Shown: positions 36,072 through 44,664, counted from the first letter of the stretch. The stretch is DNA of 64,000 bases from Rhodobacterales bacterium HTCC2255 (GCA_000153745.1 DS022282.1:1510066-1574065); one strand, 5' to 3'. The notes: generated by a model from the sequence alone, not told the origin. Translations and numbers: made by a program.

Positions 36072-36296
36072 ATGCAGTTTTTTGTGATTTTATTCTTTTT
36101 GGTACCATTGCCGGCTTTTGCGCACTGGGGCCATTTGCCAGAACTAGCTGGGCATAGCCATTGGATTGGTATGGCGGCTGCGGCTGCGGCTGCGGCAGCC
36201 GCTGCAGCTGCTTGGGGGGTGCGTGAAAATTCTGAGGAATTGTCAAAAGATGAAGAAGTTAGTGAAGAAACTGAAGAAGAATTGCAGGAGGCATAA
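36072..36296 (+). CDS. DUF6732-like small membrane protein of the cobalamin operon
   Basis: A 74-residue protein: signal-like N-terminus (MQFFVILFFLVPLPAFA), a His-rich segment (HWGHLPELAGHSHW), a membrane stretch of thirteen consecutive alanines, and an acidic tail rich in Glu. Similar small His-containing proteins head cobalamin gene clusters in alphaproteobacteria (DUF6732). The histidines would face the periplasm and could bind cobalt, which is inference. The alanine run is encoded by three copies of the hexamer GCGGCT plus mixed Ala codons (36174-36212), strikingly GC-rich for this genome. AAGGAAG precedes the ATG. It lies 3 bp before cbiX. Confidence 0.8.
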   Translation: MQFFVILFFLVPLPAFAHWGHLPELAGHSHWIGMAAAAAAAAAAAAAWGVRENSEELSKDEEVSEETEEELQEA

Positions 36297-36299
36297 ATT

Positions 36300-37385
36300 A
36301 TGGTAAATAAAATTGGCGTTATGATCTGTGGCCATGGCTCACGTAGTCAATCAGCAGTTGATGAATTTGCAACACTGGCTGAGAAATTACCTCCATATTT
36401 GCCTCCTGAATGGGATATGGAATATGGATATTTAGAATTTGCTAATCCTCTTATTAGGGATGGATTAGATAAATTGCGCAAGAACGATTGTGACAAAATA
36501 CTTGCTGTGCCTGGAATGCTTTTTGCTGCAATGCATTCTAAGAATGATATTCCAACTGTATTAAATACATATGCAGCTAAGCATAATATTGATGTAAATT
36601 ATGGTAGAGAATTAGGTGTTGATCCAAAAATGGTAGCTGCTGCAGCTGGCCGTATTCAAGATGCTGTTAATACTGCTAACCTTGAATATGGAGAAATGGC
36701 ATTACATGATACCGCTTTAGTCGTTATCGGAAGAGGTGCATCAGACCCTGACGCAAATTCCAATGTATCAAAAGTTGCGCGAATGCTATGGGAAGGTATG
36801 GGGTTTGGGTGGTGTGAAGTTGGCTATTCTGGGGTAACATTTCCATTAGTTGAGCCATGCTTAGATCACGTCTCAAGGCTTGGATATAAAAGAGTAATAG
36901 TTTTTCCGTATTTTTTATTTAGTGGGATATTAATAGATCGCATATATGGTTTTACTGATAAGTGTGCTGAAAAATATCTAGATATTCAATTTATCAAAGC
37001 AGGTTATCTAGGTGATCACCCAAAAGTATTAGAAACATTTGCTGAGCGAATTACTGAGCAAGTAGGTGAGATACCTCCACCAAATTGTGCGCTTTGTAAA
37101 TATAGAACGCAAGTTCTAGGTTTTGAAGCTGAAGTTGGTTCTGTACAAGAAAGCCATCATCATCATGTTGAAGGTCAAGGTGCATCAGCGCCTGGGTCAA
37201 ATGTTGAGGATTGCAACTTGTGTGATACCTTTTGCACAGGAGAGTGCAGGCTCGGTATGATGGATCACCATCACCATCACCATCACCATGATGACGATCA
37301 TGGGCACCATCATCATGACCATTCCCATCCTGAGTATCCTCAAGCAAAACATCCACTGGGCCCTGAGTCTGCGCGAAAGAAGTGA
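36300..37385 (+). CDS. cbiX: Sirohydrochlorin cobaltochelatase-like protein (CbiX, long form)
   Basis: CbiX inserts cobalt into sirohydrochlorin at the start of the cobalt-early route. The 361-residue long form has two CbiX domains: the first (about 1-125) with the metal-ligand His in ICGHGSRSQSA and PGMLFAAMHSKNDIP, the second (about 135-245) with VVIGRGASDPDAN and VFPYFLFSGILIDRIY. The tail carries cysteine pairs CALC (near 262) and CNLC...CTGEC (near 304-316), suited to an iron-sulfur cluster, and an extreme His/Asp stretch near 320-345, probably metal storage or delivery. Its stop overlaps the cobH GTG start. Confidence 0.88.
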   Translation: MVNKIGVMICGHGSRSQSAVDEFATLAEKLPPYLPPEWDMEYGYLEFANPLIRDGLDKLRKNDCDKILAVPGMLFAAMHSKNDIPTVLNTYAAKHNIDVNYGRELGVDPKMVAAAAGRIQDAVNTANLEYGEMALHDTALVVIGRGASDPDANSNVSKVARMLWEGMGFGWCEVGYSGVTFPLVEPCLDHVSRLGYKRVIVFPYFLFSGILIDRIYGFTDKCAEKYLDIQFIKAGYLGDHPKVLETFAERITEQVGEIPPPNCALCKYRTQVLGFEAEVGSVQESHHHHVEGQGASAPGSNVEDCNLCDTFCTGECRLGMMDHHHHHHHHDDDHGHHHHDHSHPEYPQAKHPLGPESARKK

Positions 37386-38032
37386 TTAGACAATTGATAC
37401 CATACGAACGTGACCCAAAATTAATATATGCAGCAAGTTTTGCTACAGTAAAAAAAGAAGCAAATCTTGCAAGGTTTTCTCCTGAAATGCAGTCTGTGGT
37501 TATTAGATTGATACATGCGTGTGGTATGACTGAAGTAGCTGATAGAGTTGCATACTCAGTTAATGCAGCTAATGTGGGCTCTCTTGCACTTGCAAAGGGT
37601 GCTCCAATCTTATGCGATTGTGAAATGGTAGGAGCTGGGATTATACGGCGCTATTTGCCTGCAAATAACAAAGTAATTGTGACTTTGAACGAGCCTAATG
37701 TACCAGAATTAGCAAATAGTATTGGGAATACAAGATCAGCAGCCGCAGTAGAGTTATGGGAACCACATATAAAAGGTGCTGTAGTAGCAATAGGCAATGC
37801 GCCTACTGCACTTTTTCATCTTTTGGAGTTGCTTGATCAAGGGTTTCCAAAACCAGCATGTATTCTTGGCTTTCCTGTTGGTTTTGTGGGCGCGGCTGAA
37901 AGTAAAGCTGCACTTGCGGCATTTCCACGTAATTGTGAATTTATTGCGCTTCGTGGACGTAGAGGTGGATCTGCTATCGCATCAGCAGCAGTAAATGCAT
38001 TATCGGCTGGATTGCCGGAGATATCATCATGA
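37382..38032 (+). CDS. cobH: Precorrin-8X methylmutase (CobH/CbiC)
   Basis: This enzyme moves a methyl group from C11 to C12 to give hydrogenobyrinate or its cobalt form. The 216-residue protein has the family segments YERDPKLIYAASFATVKKEA, VVIRLIHACGMTEVADRVAYS (with the catalytic-type His), GAPILCDCEMVGAGI and AIGNAPTALFHLLELL. It starts with GTG inside the cbiX stop (GTGA) and ends in an ATGA overlap with cobL. The central operon is therefore tightly coupled. Confidence 0.95.
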   Translation: MIRQLIPYERDPKLIYAASFATVKKEANLARFSPEMQSVVIRLIHACGMTEVADRVAYSVNAANVGSLALAKGAPILCDCEMVGAGIIRRYLPANNKVIVTLNEPNVPELANSIGNTRSAAAVELWEPHIKGAVVAIGNAPTALFHLLELLDQGFPKPACILGFPVGFVGAAESKAALAAFPRNCEFIALRGRRGGSAIASAAVNALSAGLPEISS

Positions 38033-39225
38033 CGGCTTGGTTGCATATTGTAGGTATTGGTGAAGAAGGAATTGAAGGCTTAACTCCGGTTACTCGAGCA
38101 GTTGTAGAGGCTGCTGAAATTATTGTTGGAGGATCAAGGCATCAAAGTTTAATTAATGTTAATGCAGAAAGAATTTCTTGGCCAAGTCCGTTCGATGCCT
38201 TAATTGAAATTTTAAAATCTAAATCTGGAAAAAGAGTAGTAGTATTAGCTACAGGTGACCCACTCTGGTACTCCGTAGGAGCAAGAATAGGCCGTGAAAT
38301 AGATCCTTCAGAAATCTCTTATCATCCCCAAGTTGGAGCTTTTCAATTAGCTGCAGCTCGGATGGGATGGTCAATGGCAGATTTGGAAACTCTTACAGTT
38401 CATGGACGACCCGTGGAGCAAATGATTGCATTCATTCAACCTAATCAAAGGTTATTAATTTTAACTACAGGTGCTGAAACACCAAAGCAAATTGCAGGTT
38501 TTTTAACTGAGCGTGGATTTGGGGCATCAAAATTAACTGTATTTGCGTCTATGGGCGGTAAGGATGAAGCTAGATTTGATGGCAACGCAAAGACATGGCA
38601 ACACGATGTACCGGCGTTCAATACACTCGCTGTGGAATGCATAGCTGCTAAAGATGCAGCTATGTTACCGAGAGTGCCAGGTTTATCTGATGAGTTGTTT
38701 CAAGGCGATGGGACAATGACTAAACAAGAAATCAGAGCAACATCTGTAGCTAAATTAATGCCAATGCGTGGCGCTTTATTGTGGGACGTTGGTTGTGGAT
38801 CTGGATCAGTTGCTGTCGAGTGGATGAGAGCTGCAAGATACGCAAGAGCAATTGGCATTGAACCCCGAGCGGATCGAAGGACATATGCAGCTAACAATGC
38901 TCTCGCCTTAGGTGTCCCTAAGCTTAAGTTAATTGATGGATTTGTACCAAATGCACTTAATAATTTAGAACCTCCAGACGCAATTTTTATTGGTGGTGGT
39001 TTGAGCATAGAAACTTTTGAAGCTTGTTGGATGGCTTTGCGACCTTTGGGTCGATTGGTTGTTAATGCAGTCACATTAGAATCTGAACAAATTCTATTAA
39101 AATTATATTCAAAATATAAAGGTGACCTTGTTCGCATTCAAGTTAGTCGAGCGGATGGTATTGGTAAGGTCACTGGTTGGAGGCCATCTATGCCTGTAAC
39201 TCAATGGAGTTTAGTTAAACGATGA
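38029..39225 (+). CDS. cobL: Precorrin-6Y C5,15-methyltransferase, decarboxylating (CobL; CbiE-CbiT fusion)
   Basis: CobL methylates C5 and C15 and decarboxylates the C12 acetate. At 398 residues it is the usual fusion. The N-terminal CbiE part (about 1-205) is a class III methyltransferase with VVLATGDPLWYSVGARI and VHGRPVEQMIAFI. The C-terminal CbiT part (about 225-398) has the SAM-binding LLWDVGCGSGSVAVEWMRAA and DAIFIGGGLS. It overlaps its neighbours cobH and cobI by ATGA on each side. Confidence 0.95.
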   Translation: MTAWLHIVGIGEEGIEGLTPVTRAVVEAAEIIVGGSRHQSLINVNAERISWPSPFDALIEILKSKSGKRVVVLATGDPLWYSVGARIGREIDPSEISYHPQVGAFQLAAARMGWSMADLETLTVHGRPVEQMIAFIQPNQRLLILTTGAETPKQIAGFLTERGFGASKLTVFASMGGKDEARFDGNAKTWQHDVPAFNTLAVECIAAKDAAMLPRVPGLSDELFQGDGTMTKQEIRATSVAKLMPMRGALLWDVGCGSGSVAVEWMRAARYARAIGIEPRADRRTYAANNALALGVPKLKLIDGFVPNALNNLEPPDAIFIGGGLSIETFEACWMALRPLGRLVVNAVTLESEQILLKLYSKYKGDLVRIQVSRADGIGKVTGWRPSMPVTQWSLVKR

Positions 39226-39923
39226 GTGGTGTATTGTATGGGGTTGGGCTGGGTCCGGGTGATCCAGAATTAATGACACTCAAAGCTTATCGACTAATAT
39301 CTAATGCAAAAGTCATAGCCTACCCAACTTTAGAAGGTAGTGAAAGTTTTGCTAGGTCAATTGCTTTAGATGCTATCCAAACTGATGTTGAAGAAATTAT
39401 TGTAAATATTCCTATGTCTGTAGAGCGAGGGCCAGCTCAAGCGGCTTATGATTTAGGCGCTTTAATGATTGCAGAGAAATTAGATGATGGGAAGGATGTA
39501 GTAGTGTTATGTGAAGGTGATCCGTTTTTTTATGGATCCTTTATGTATTTATTTTCGAGATTAAGCGAAAAATACAAATGTGAAATAGTCCCTGGTGTTA
39601 CATCCGTAACTGCATGTGCTGCTTCAATTGCAACACCACTCACTGCGCGAAATGAAGTTCTAACTATTATTCCTGGACCTATTGATGAGGATTTATTGGA
39701 GCAACGCATAGCTGGATCTGAAGCTATAGCGATTATGAAAGTTGGTAGGCATTTGGCAAAAATCTGTAGAGTTCTAGAAAAATTAGATCTTATAAAATAT
39801 GCGCAATATATAGAACGTGCTACTCTTCCTAATGAATTGGTTTTACCTTTATCTGCTGCGCCTAAAAAAGCCCCATATTTTTCAATGATATTAGTGACTA
39901 AAGGAAATGACCCATGGCTATAA
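39222..39923 (+). CDS. cobI: Precorrin-2 C20-methyltransferase (CobI/CbiL)
   Basis: CobI makes precorrin-3A from precorrin-2 (or the cobalt form) with SAM. The 233-residue class III methyltransferase has YGVGLGPGDPELMTLKAYRLI at the N-terminus, LCEGDPFFYGSFMYL near residue 98 and EIVPGVTSVTACAAS near 120. The sequence cannot distinguish whether the natural substrate already carries cobalt. It starts in the cobL stop and its last 10 nt overlap the next gene. Confidence 0.94.
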   Translation: MSGVLYGVGLGPGDPELMTLKAYRLISNAKVIAYPTLEGSESFARSIALDAIQTDVEEIIVNIPMSVERGPAQAAYDLGALMIAEKLDDGKDVVVLCEGDPFFYGSFMYLFSRLSEKYKCEIVPGVTSVTACAASIATPLTARNEVLTIIPGPIDEDLLEQRIAGSEAIAIMKVGRHLAKICRVLEKLDLIKYAQYIERATLPNELVLPLSAAPKKAPYFSMILVTKGNDPWL

Positions 39924-41710
39924 GCCCTATTGTTTTATGCCTTTCTCAATCAGGTTATAAGACTGCTCGAAAGATTGCGAACATATTAGGTTCTAAAATA
40001 CATGGCAGAGAAGGTCGTGTTGAAGGTGTTGATGCAACATTCGAAAATGCTTTAGATCATATTCGAGTTTTGTTTGGAGCTGGAACACCAATAGTTGGCG
40101 TGTGTGCAGCTGGAATATTGGTTAGAGGTGTTGCGCCAATGCTAGTTGATAAACTAAATGAGCCAGCTGTCATTTCAGTCCCGGATGATGGATCGACGGT
40201 CATACCATTATTGGGTGGGCATCGTGGTGCAAATAGATTGGCTCGGCAAATTGCAAATGGATTAAAATCGCACGCATCAATTACAACTGCAGGCGATATT
40301 GCAATGGGTGTAGCTTTAGATGAACCTCCAATTGGATATAGGTTGCAAAACTTTAAAGATGCAAAACCTGTAATGGCATCTCTCTTAAATGGTTCAACAG
40401 TACGCGTTTCAGGGGAAAATATATTTGATATTAATAGTTCTCCAAGTGCTGAAATTACTTTGGTTGTTTCTGAGGCACCAATGATTGGTGATGAGATGAC
40501 ATTAGTTTACCACCCTCAAAAATATGCTCTTGGTTTAGGGTGCGCGCGAGGATGCTCAATAGATGAAATGTGGGATTTAGTTTCAAAATGTCTGCTAGAT
40601 TCCAACATCGCTGCAGGATCAATTTCTAGTATAGGATCATTGGATCTGAAGGGAGATGAGCCTGCAATAATAGAAACTGCAACACGTTTAGGTGTTCCGT
40701 TTAGATTATTTGAAGCAAATGAATTAGAGTCTTTAACCCCTAAATTAGCCAATCCATCTGAAGTTGTTTTTGCAGAGGTGGGTTGTCATGGTGTATCAGA
40801 GGCAGCAGCATTAGCACTTAGTGGTGGAAGCCTTGTGGTAGAGAAGAAAAAAACTGTTAATGCGACATGTGCTATCGCCAAATCAGATAATGTAATTATT
40901 GAAATGAATGGCCGATCTAGAGGAAAATTATCTATTATCGGTATTGGTCCTGGTCAGCACTCTTGGCGCACACCTGAAGCTTCTGCATTGGTAGCTGAAG
41001 CTGAAGAACTAGTTGGTTATGGACTTTACATAGATATTTTAGGGCCTTTGGCCGTTGGAAAAGATAGATCAGATTTTCCATTGGGCGGTGAAGAGGCACG
41101 CTGCAGGTATGCCTTGGAGCAAGCAGGAAAAGGTAAAAATGTGGCGCTTATTTGTTCAGGGGATGCTGGAATTTATGCAATGGGTGCTTTAGTTTTTGAG
41201 CTGTTAGATCGCAATGAAAATGAAATGGGCGTATCAGATGCAGCAAAACGGATTGAGGTGCAGTGTGCCCCAGGCGTTTCAGCATTGCAGGGAGCTGCAG
41301 CAAGAGCAGGTGCACCTTTAGGGCATGATTTTTGTACTATAAGTTTGTCAGATTTGCTAACACCAAGGGAAGATATAATAAGGCGATTACATGCAGCTGC
41401 AGAGGGTGATTTTGTAATTGCTTTTTATAATCCGGTATCTAAAACTCGAAGAACACTTTTGGCAGAGGCACGTGAGATTTTATTAAAATATCGTCCTGAT
41501 GACACACCTGTAATGTTAGCATCTTCATTGGGTCGCCCAGAAGAAGAGGTCAGATATCGCCGATTAGATGAATTAGAAGTTGATGAAGTTGATATGCTAA
41601 CTGTTGTTTTAATAGGTTCAAGTAATTCACGCTTGGCGAATTTAGGTGAAGGTCCAAGAATGTTCACACCCCGTGGCTATGCGCGCAAAATTGATGGTGA
41701 TTTATCATGA
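39914..41710 (+). CDS. cobJ: CbiG/CobJ fusion: cobalt-precorrin-5A hydrolase-like plus precorrin-3B C17-methyltransferase
   Basis: A 598-residue fusion. The N-terminal part (about 1-335) is CbiG-like: VGVCAAGILVRGVAPML, VPLLGGHRGANRLAR-type core (VIPLLGGHRGANRLAR) and the CbiG C-terminal segment LGLGCARGCSIDEM. From about 345 comes a full CobJ/CbiH ring-contraction methyltransferase: LSIIGIGPGQHSWRTPEA, VALICSGDAGIYAMG, CAPGVSALQGAAARAGAPLG and IAFYNPVSKTRR. CbiG opens the lactone formed by ring contraction in the cobalt-early route, so fusing it to the contraction enzyme makes chemical sense. It lies between cobI and cobM, overlapping both by 10 and 4 nt. Confidence 0.92.
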   Translation: MAISPIVLCLSQSGYKTARKIANILGSKIHGREGRVEGVDATFENALDHIRVLFGAGTPIVGVCAAGILVRGVAPMLVDKLNEPAVISVPDDGSTVIPLLGGHRGANRLARQIANGLKSHASITTAGDIAMGVALDEPPIGYRLQNFKDAKPVMASLLNGSTVRVSGENIFDINSSPSAEITLVVSEAPMIGDEMTLVYHPQKYALGLGCARGCSIDEMWDLVSKCLLDSNIAAGSISSIGSLDLKGDEPAIIETATRLGVPFRLFEANELESLTPKLANPSEVVFAEVGCHGVSEAAALALSGGSLVVEKKKTVNATCAIAKSDNVIIEMNGRSRGKLSIIGIGPGQHSWRTPEASALVAEAEELVGYGLYIDILGPLAVGKDRSDFPLGGEEARCRYALEQAGKGKNVALICSGDAGIYAMGALVFELLDRNENEMGVSDAAKRIEVQCAPGVSALQGAAARAGAPLGHDFCTISLSDLLTPREDIIRRLHAAAEGDFVIAFYNPVSKTRRTLLAEAREILLKYRPDDTPVMLASSLGRPEEEVRYRRLDELEVDEVDMLTVVLIGSSNSRLANLGEGPRMFTPRGYARKIDGDLS

Positions 41711-42498
41711 CTGTTTACTTTATAGGAGCTGGTCCAGGTGATCCTGATTTGATCACTCTTAAAGCAAAAGCGTTAATTGAAAAATGTCCTGTATGCCTGT
41801 TTGCTGGCTCACTTGTCCCTGAGGCTGTTGTTGCATGTGCTCCCATAGACGCAATTGTTAAAGATTCGGCAGTGATGACTTTGGATGAAACGCATGCAGA
41901 TATAAAAAAAGCGCATAAGAATGGACAAGACGTAGCACGCGTACACTCTGGAGATCCCTCTTTATATGGTGCAATTGCAGAGCAAATTCGTCGGCTCAAA
42001 GCTGACAACATTCCATATAAGATAATACCAGGTGTGCCAGCTTATGCTGCTATGGCTGCTGAAATGGGGCAGGAATTAACTATACCTGAAATTGCACAAT
42101 CAATTGTTTTGACTAGAATGTCTATGCAGTCAACATCTATGCCTGAAAATGAAACGTTAAATAATTTTGGTAGAACCGGAGCAACTTTAGCAATACATTT
42201 AGCGGTAAGAAATATGCGTGAAATAGAAAGACAATTAATACCACATTATGGTGAAGAATGTCCCGTTGTAGTGGGTTATCGTGTAGGTTGGCCTGATCAA
42301 TTAATTATCAGAGGAACACTGAGTAATATTCGTAAGAAAATACGAAAAGAAAAAATTACTCGAACTGCATTAATAATGGTTGGCCCTGCATTGGCATTAA
42401 GTCATGATTTTGTTGATAGTGCTCTATACGACCCAAGTATTCCCCATGTTCTTCGACCGGTTGTGGGTGTTGATTTGATCGAGGACCATAATACGTAA
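41707..42498 (+). CDS. cobM: Precorrin-4 C11-methyltransferase (CobM/CbiF)
   Basis: CobM methylates C11 of (cobalt-)precorrin-4. The 263-residue protein has VYFIGAGPGDPDLITLKA at the start, the ARVHSGDPSLYGAIAEQI loop near residue 80, KIIPGVPAYAAMAAEMGQELT and the C-terminal TALIMVGPAL. It overlaps the fusion gene by ATGA and is the last gene of the operon. CobF or CbiD, CobK, CobG/CobZ, the cobaltochelatase subunits and the amidases are not in this window. Confidence 0.95.
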   Translation: MTVYFIGAGPGDPDLITLKAKALIEKCPVCLFAGSLVPEAVVACAPIDAIVKDSAVMTLDETHADIKKAHKNGQDVARVHSGDPSLYGAIAEQIRRLKADNIPYKIIPGVPAYAAMAAEMGQELTIPEIAQSIVLTRMSMQSTSMPENETLNNFGRTGATLAIHLAVRNMREIERQLIPHYGEECPVVVGYRVGWPDQLIIRGTLSNIRKKIRKEKITRTALIMVGPALALSHDFVDSALYDPSIPHVLRPVVGVDLIEDHNT

Positions 42499-42543
42499 AT
42501 ATTAAAAAAAAGATCAAGTTTTTTAAGGAAGATATTCTAATTT

Positions 42544-42597
42544 TATTTTTAAATATGAAGATTGTACTTTATATTTAAAAATAATCGAATAATCTTC
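42544..42597. promoter_or_regulatory. Two overlapping inverted repeats between cobM and dgcN
   Basis: TATTTTTAAATAT (42544-42556) is perfectly repeated in reverse at 42571-42583. GAAGATT (42557-42563), in the loop of the first, is perfectly repeated in reverse at 42591-42597. The two pairings cannot both form, so the region could switch between them. It lies 45 bp after cobM and 90 bp before dgcN. The first repeat alone is too AT-rich for a strong terminator. Operator or attenuator functions are inference. Confidence 0.45.
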
Positions 42598-42686
42598 TAA
42601 AAAATTTCTTATAACGTTAATTTTAGCAATTTAATAAGTTTAAATTAATGGCACTAGTAATTAGTATAATAGAAGTGAGATAGATT

Positions 42687-43688
42687 ATGATTAAATCCCC
42701 TTATTTGTTGTTTCTTGGAGATGCGGCTGATGGTTTAGCTGCTAAAGTTGCTCAAGGTATTAAAGATTGGCGCCCAGATTTGAGTGTGGGTCAATATCGA
42801 ATGAATGGCTGTAATGCTGATTTAGGATTAAGTGACATGACCTTTGATCAAGCTGTTGATGCAGGTGCAAAAACACTAGTAATAGGTGTTGCAAATCGAG
42901 GAGGTGTAATTTCAGCTGAATGGAAAGCTAAATTGATTGAAGCACTAGAGGCTGGTTTGGATATCGCGTCCGGTTTACATAATTTATTAAAAGATGAGAA
43001 AGTTTTGGTTGATAAGGCTGAAGAATTAGGACGAAGTTTATTCGATGTGCGTATACCAACTGAAGCTTATCCTATTGCTTCTGGCATTAAGAGAACTGGC
43101 AAACGTTGTTTGGCTGTAGGTACAGATTGTTCTGTTGGAAAAATGTACACCGGACTGGCTATTGAAAAGGAAATGCTAAGCCGTAACATTAAGGCTACAT
43201 TTAGATCCACTGGACAAACTGGCATTTTAATCACTGGAAATGGTGTTCCACTAGATGCTGTTATTGCAGATTTTATGGCAGGTTCAGTTGAGCATTTGAC
43301 GCCTGACAATGATGAAAATCACTGGGATTTAATTGAAGGGCAAGGAAGTTTATATCACGCTTCATATTCAGGCGTAACAATGGCTTTAATTCATGGAGGC
43401 CAACCTGATGCTTTGATTTTATGTCATGAACCAACACGTGAACATATGCGTGGTCTGCCAGATTTTAAATTACCAAGTTTAGATGAATTGCGTGATACAG
43501 CACTAATTATGGCTAAAATTGTAAACCCAAATGTAAAAGTAGTCGGCATATCAGTAAATACTCAACATCTAGATGAAGTTTCAGCTAATGAATATTTAAG
43601 TTCTACAGAACAAAGAATGGGTATTCCAGCAGTAGATCCATTTCGCCATGGCGCTGCTCGTTTAGTTGATGCATTAGAGGCTTGTTGA
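42687..43688 (+). CDS. dgcN: D-glutamate N-acetyltransferase DgcN (DUF1611)
   Basis: A DUF1611 protein of 333 residues. In a marine D-glutamate pathway described for Pseudoalteromonas, the DUF1611 protein DgcN acetylates D-glutamate and DgcA then racemises the product. The N-terminal domain shows LLFLGDAADGLAAKVAQGI and IGVANRGGVISAEWK. The C-terminal P-loop-like domain has AVGTDCSVGKMYTGLAIEKE, FRSTGQTGILITGNGVPLDAV and EGQGSLYHASYSGV. The next gene, 7 bp on, is the DgcA homologue, and a D-amino-acid transaminase follows, which strongly supports this assignment over the bare DUF1611 label. Confidence 0.88.
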   Translation: MIKSPYLLFLGDAADGLAAKVAQGIKDWRPDLSVGQYRMNGCNADLGLSDMTFDQAVDAGAKTLVIGVANRGGVISAEWKAKLIEALEAGLDIASGLHNLLKDEKVLVDKAEELGRSLFDVRIPTEAYPIASGIKRTGKRCLAVGTDCSVGKMYTGLAIEKEMLSRNIKATFRSTGQTGILITGNGVPLDAVIADFMAGSVEHLTPDNDENHWDLIEGQGSLYHASYSGVTMALIHGGQPDALILCHEPTREHMRGLPDFKLPSLDELRDTALIMAKIVNPNVKVVGISVNTQHLDEVSANEYLSSTEQRMGIPAVDPFRHGAARLVDALEAC

Positions 43689-43695
43689 TTTATCA

Positions 43696-44664
43696 ATGAA
43701 AATTTCTGTCGAATTTAATAGTTTTAAGTTAGCCCAAGTTTTTACGATTTCTCGAGGTTCGCGAACTCAAGCAGATGTTTTGACTGTTGTCATCACTAGA
43801 GGTGATTACCATGGTATGGGTGAATGTGTCCCGTATTCTAGATATGGTGAAACTATGGAGACAGTTAGTCAGCAAATTGGAGAACTTCCTAAAGATTTTG
43901 ATAGAGAAACACTTCGCAATATATTACCAGCGGGCGCAGCACGAAATGCTGTTGACTGTGCTCTTTGGGATTTGGAAGCTAAGGAAGCGGGTTTGCCTGT
44001 ATGGCAATTAGCTGGATTAACTAAACCTAAAGCGATAAAAACTGCATATACTTTGTCTTTAGACAGCCCAGAAAAAATGAATGTGCAGGCAGCTAAAAAT
44101 TCATTTCGCCCACTTCTGAAAACAAAACTTGGTGGGGGAGATGATGATATTGAGAGAATTCGAGCAGTTCGAGCTGGGGCATTATCATCAAGAATTATAG
44201 TTGATGCAAATGAAGGATGGACACCAAGCCAGTATGAAAGTTTAGCACCAACTTTATTAGATCTTGGCGTTGAAATGGTTGAACAGCCTTTTCCAGCTGG
44301 TGAAGATAATGTTCTGTTAGACTTAAAAAGAATTTTACCTGTATGCGCAGATGAAAGTTGTCATGATCGAACCAGTTTAAATAATCTCGTTGGAAAATAC
44401 GATATGGTGAATATCAAATTAGATAAAACGGGCGGATTGACTGAAGCGCTTGATTTAAAACAAACAGCTTTAAAAATGGGTTTTGAAGTGATGGTTGGAT
44501 GTATGGTTGGGTCATCTTTGGCTATGGCGCCCGCAGTATTAGTTGGGCAAGAAGTTTCGGTTGTTGATCTTGATGGGCCACTTTTGCTAAGTGAAGATCG
44601 TAACCACAAATTATTTTATGATGCTGACGGAGTACATCCTGCGCAGCCAGAATTATGGGGATAG
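43696..44664 (+). CDS. dgcA: N-acetyl-D-glutamate racemase DgcA (enolase superfamily)
   Basis: A 322-residue enzyme of the muconate-lactonizing/dipeptide-epimerase branch of the enolase superfamily. The catalytic set is visible: the KTK lysine pair (LLKTKLGGG), metal ligands in IVDANEGW, MVEQPFPAGE and CADESCHD, and the second-side lysine in NIKLDKTGG. Alone it would be called an L-Ala-D/L-Glu epimerase. Placed directly after dgcN it is better read as DgcA, which interconverts N-acetyl-D- and N-acetyl-L-glutamate. It ends 2 bp before the chosen start of dat. Confidence 0.88.
   Translation: MKISVEFNSFKLAQVFTISRGSRTQADVLTVVITRGDYHGMGECVPYSRYGETMETVSQQIGELPKDFDRETLRNILPAGAARNAVDCALWDLEAKEAGLPVWQLAGLTKPKAIKTAYTLSLDSPEKMNVQAAKNSFRPLLKTKLGGGDDDIERIRAVRAGALSSRIIVDANEGWTPSQYESLAPTLLDLGVEMVEQPFPAGEDNVLLDLKRILPVCADESCHDRTSLNNLVGKYDMVNIKLDKTGGLTEALDLKQTALKMGFEVMVGCMVGSSLAMAPAVLVGQEVSVVDLDGPLLLSEDRNHKLFYDADGVHPAQPELWG

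Noticed and set aside
37263-37335. His-tag-like sequence suggesting vector contamination
   Set aside because: The histidines are mixed with Asp and Gly, continue naturally from the CbiX frame, and the gene is embedded in a coherent operon; His-rich tails are known in CbiX proteins.
37051-37356. Minus-strand reading frame inside cbiX
   Set aside because: It is a shadow of the His/Asp-rich coding region on the plus strand, with low-complexity translation and no ribosome site.
38700-39137. Minus-strand 145-codon frame within cobL
   Set aside because: Antisense to the CbiT methyltransferase domain; composition and lack of a ribosome site mark it as a shadow.
42544-42583. Strong terminator of the cobalamin operon
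   Set aside because: The 13-bp repeat is made almost only of A and T and is not followed by a clear T run, so it would be a weak terminator; I list it as regulatory with low confidence.
43696-44664. L-Ala-D/L-Glu dipeptide epimerase (YcjG type)
   Set aside because: The fold and catalytic residues fit, but direct adjacency to the DUF1611 gene makes DgcA the better call; a biochemical test would settle it.
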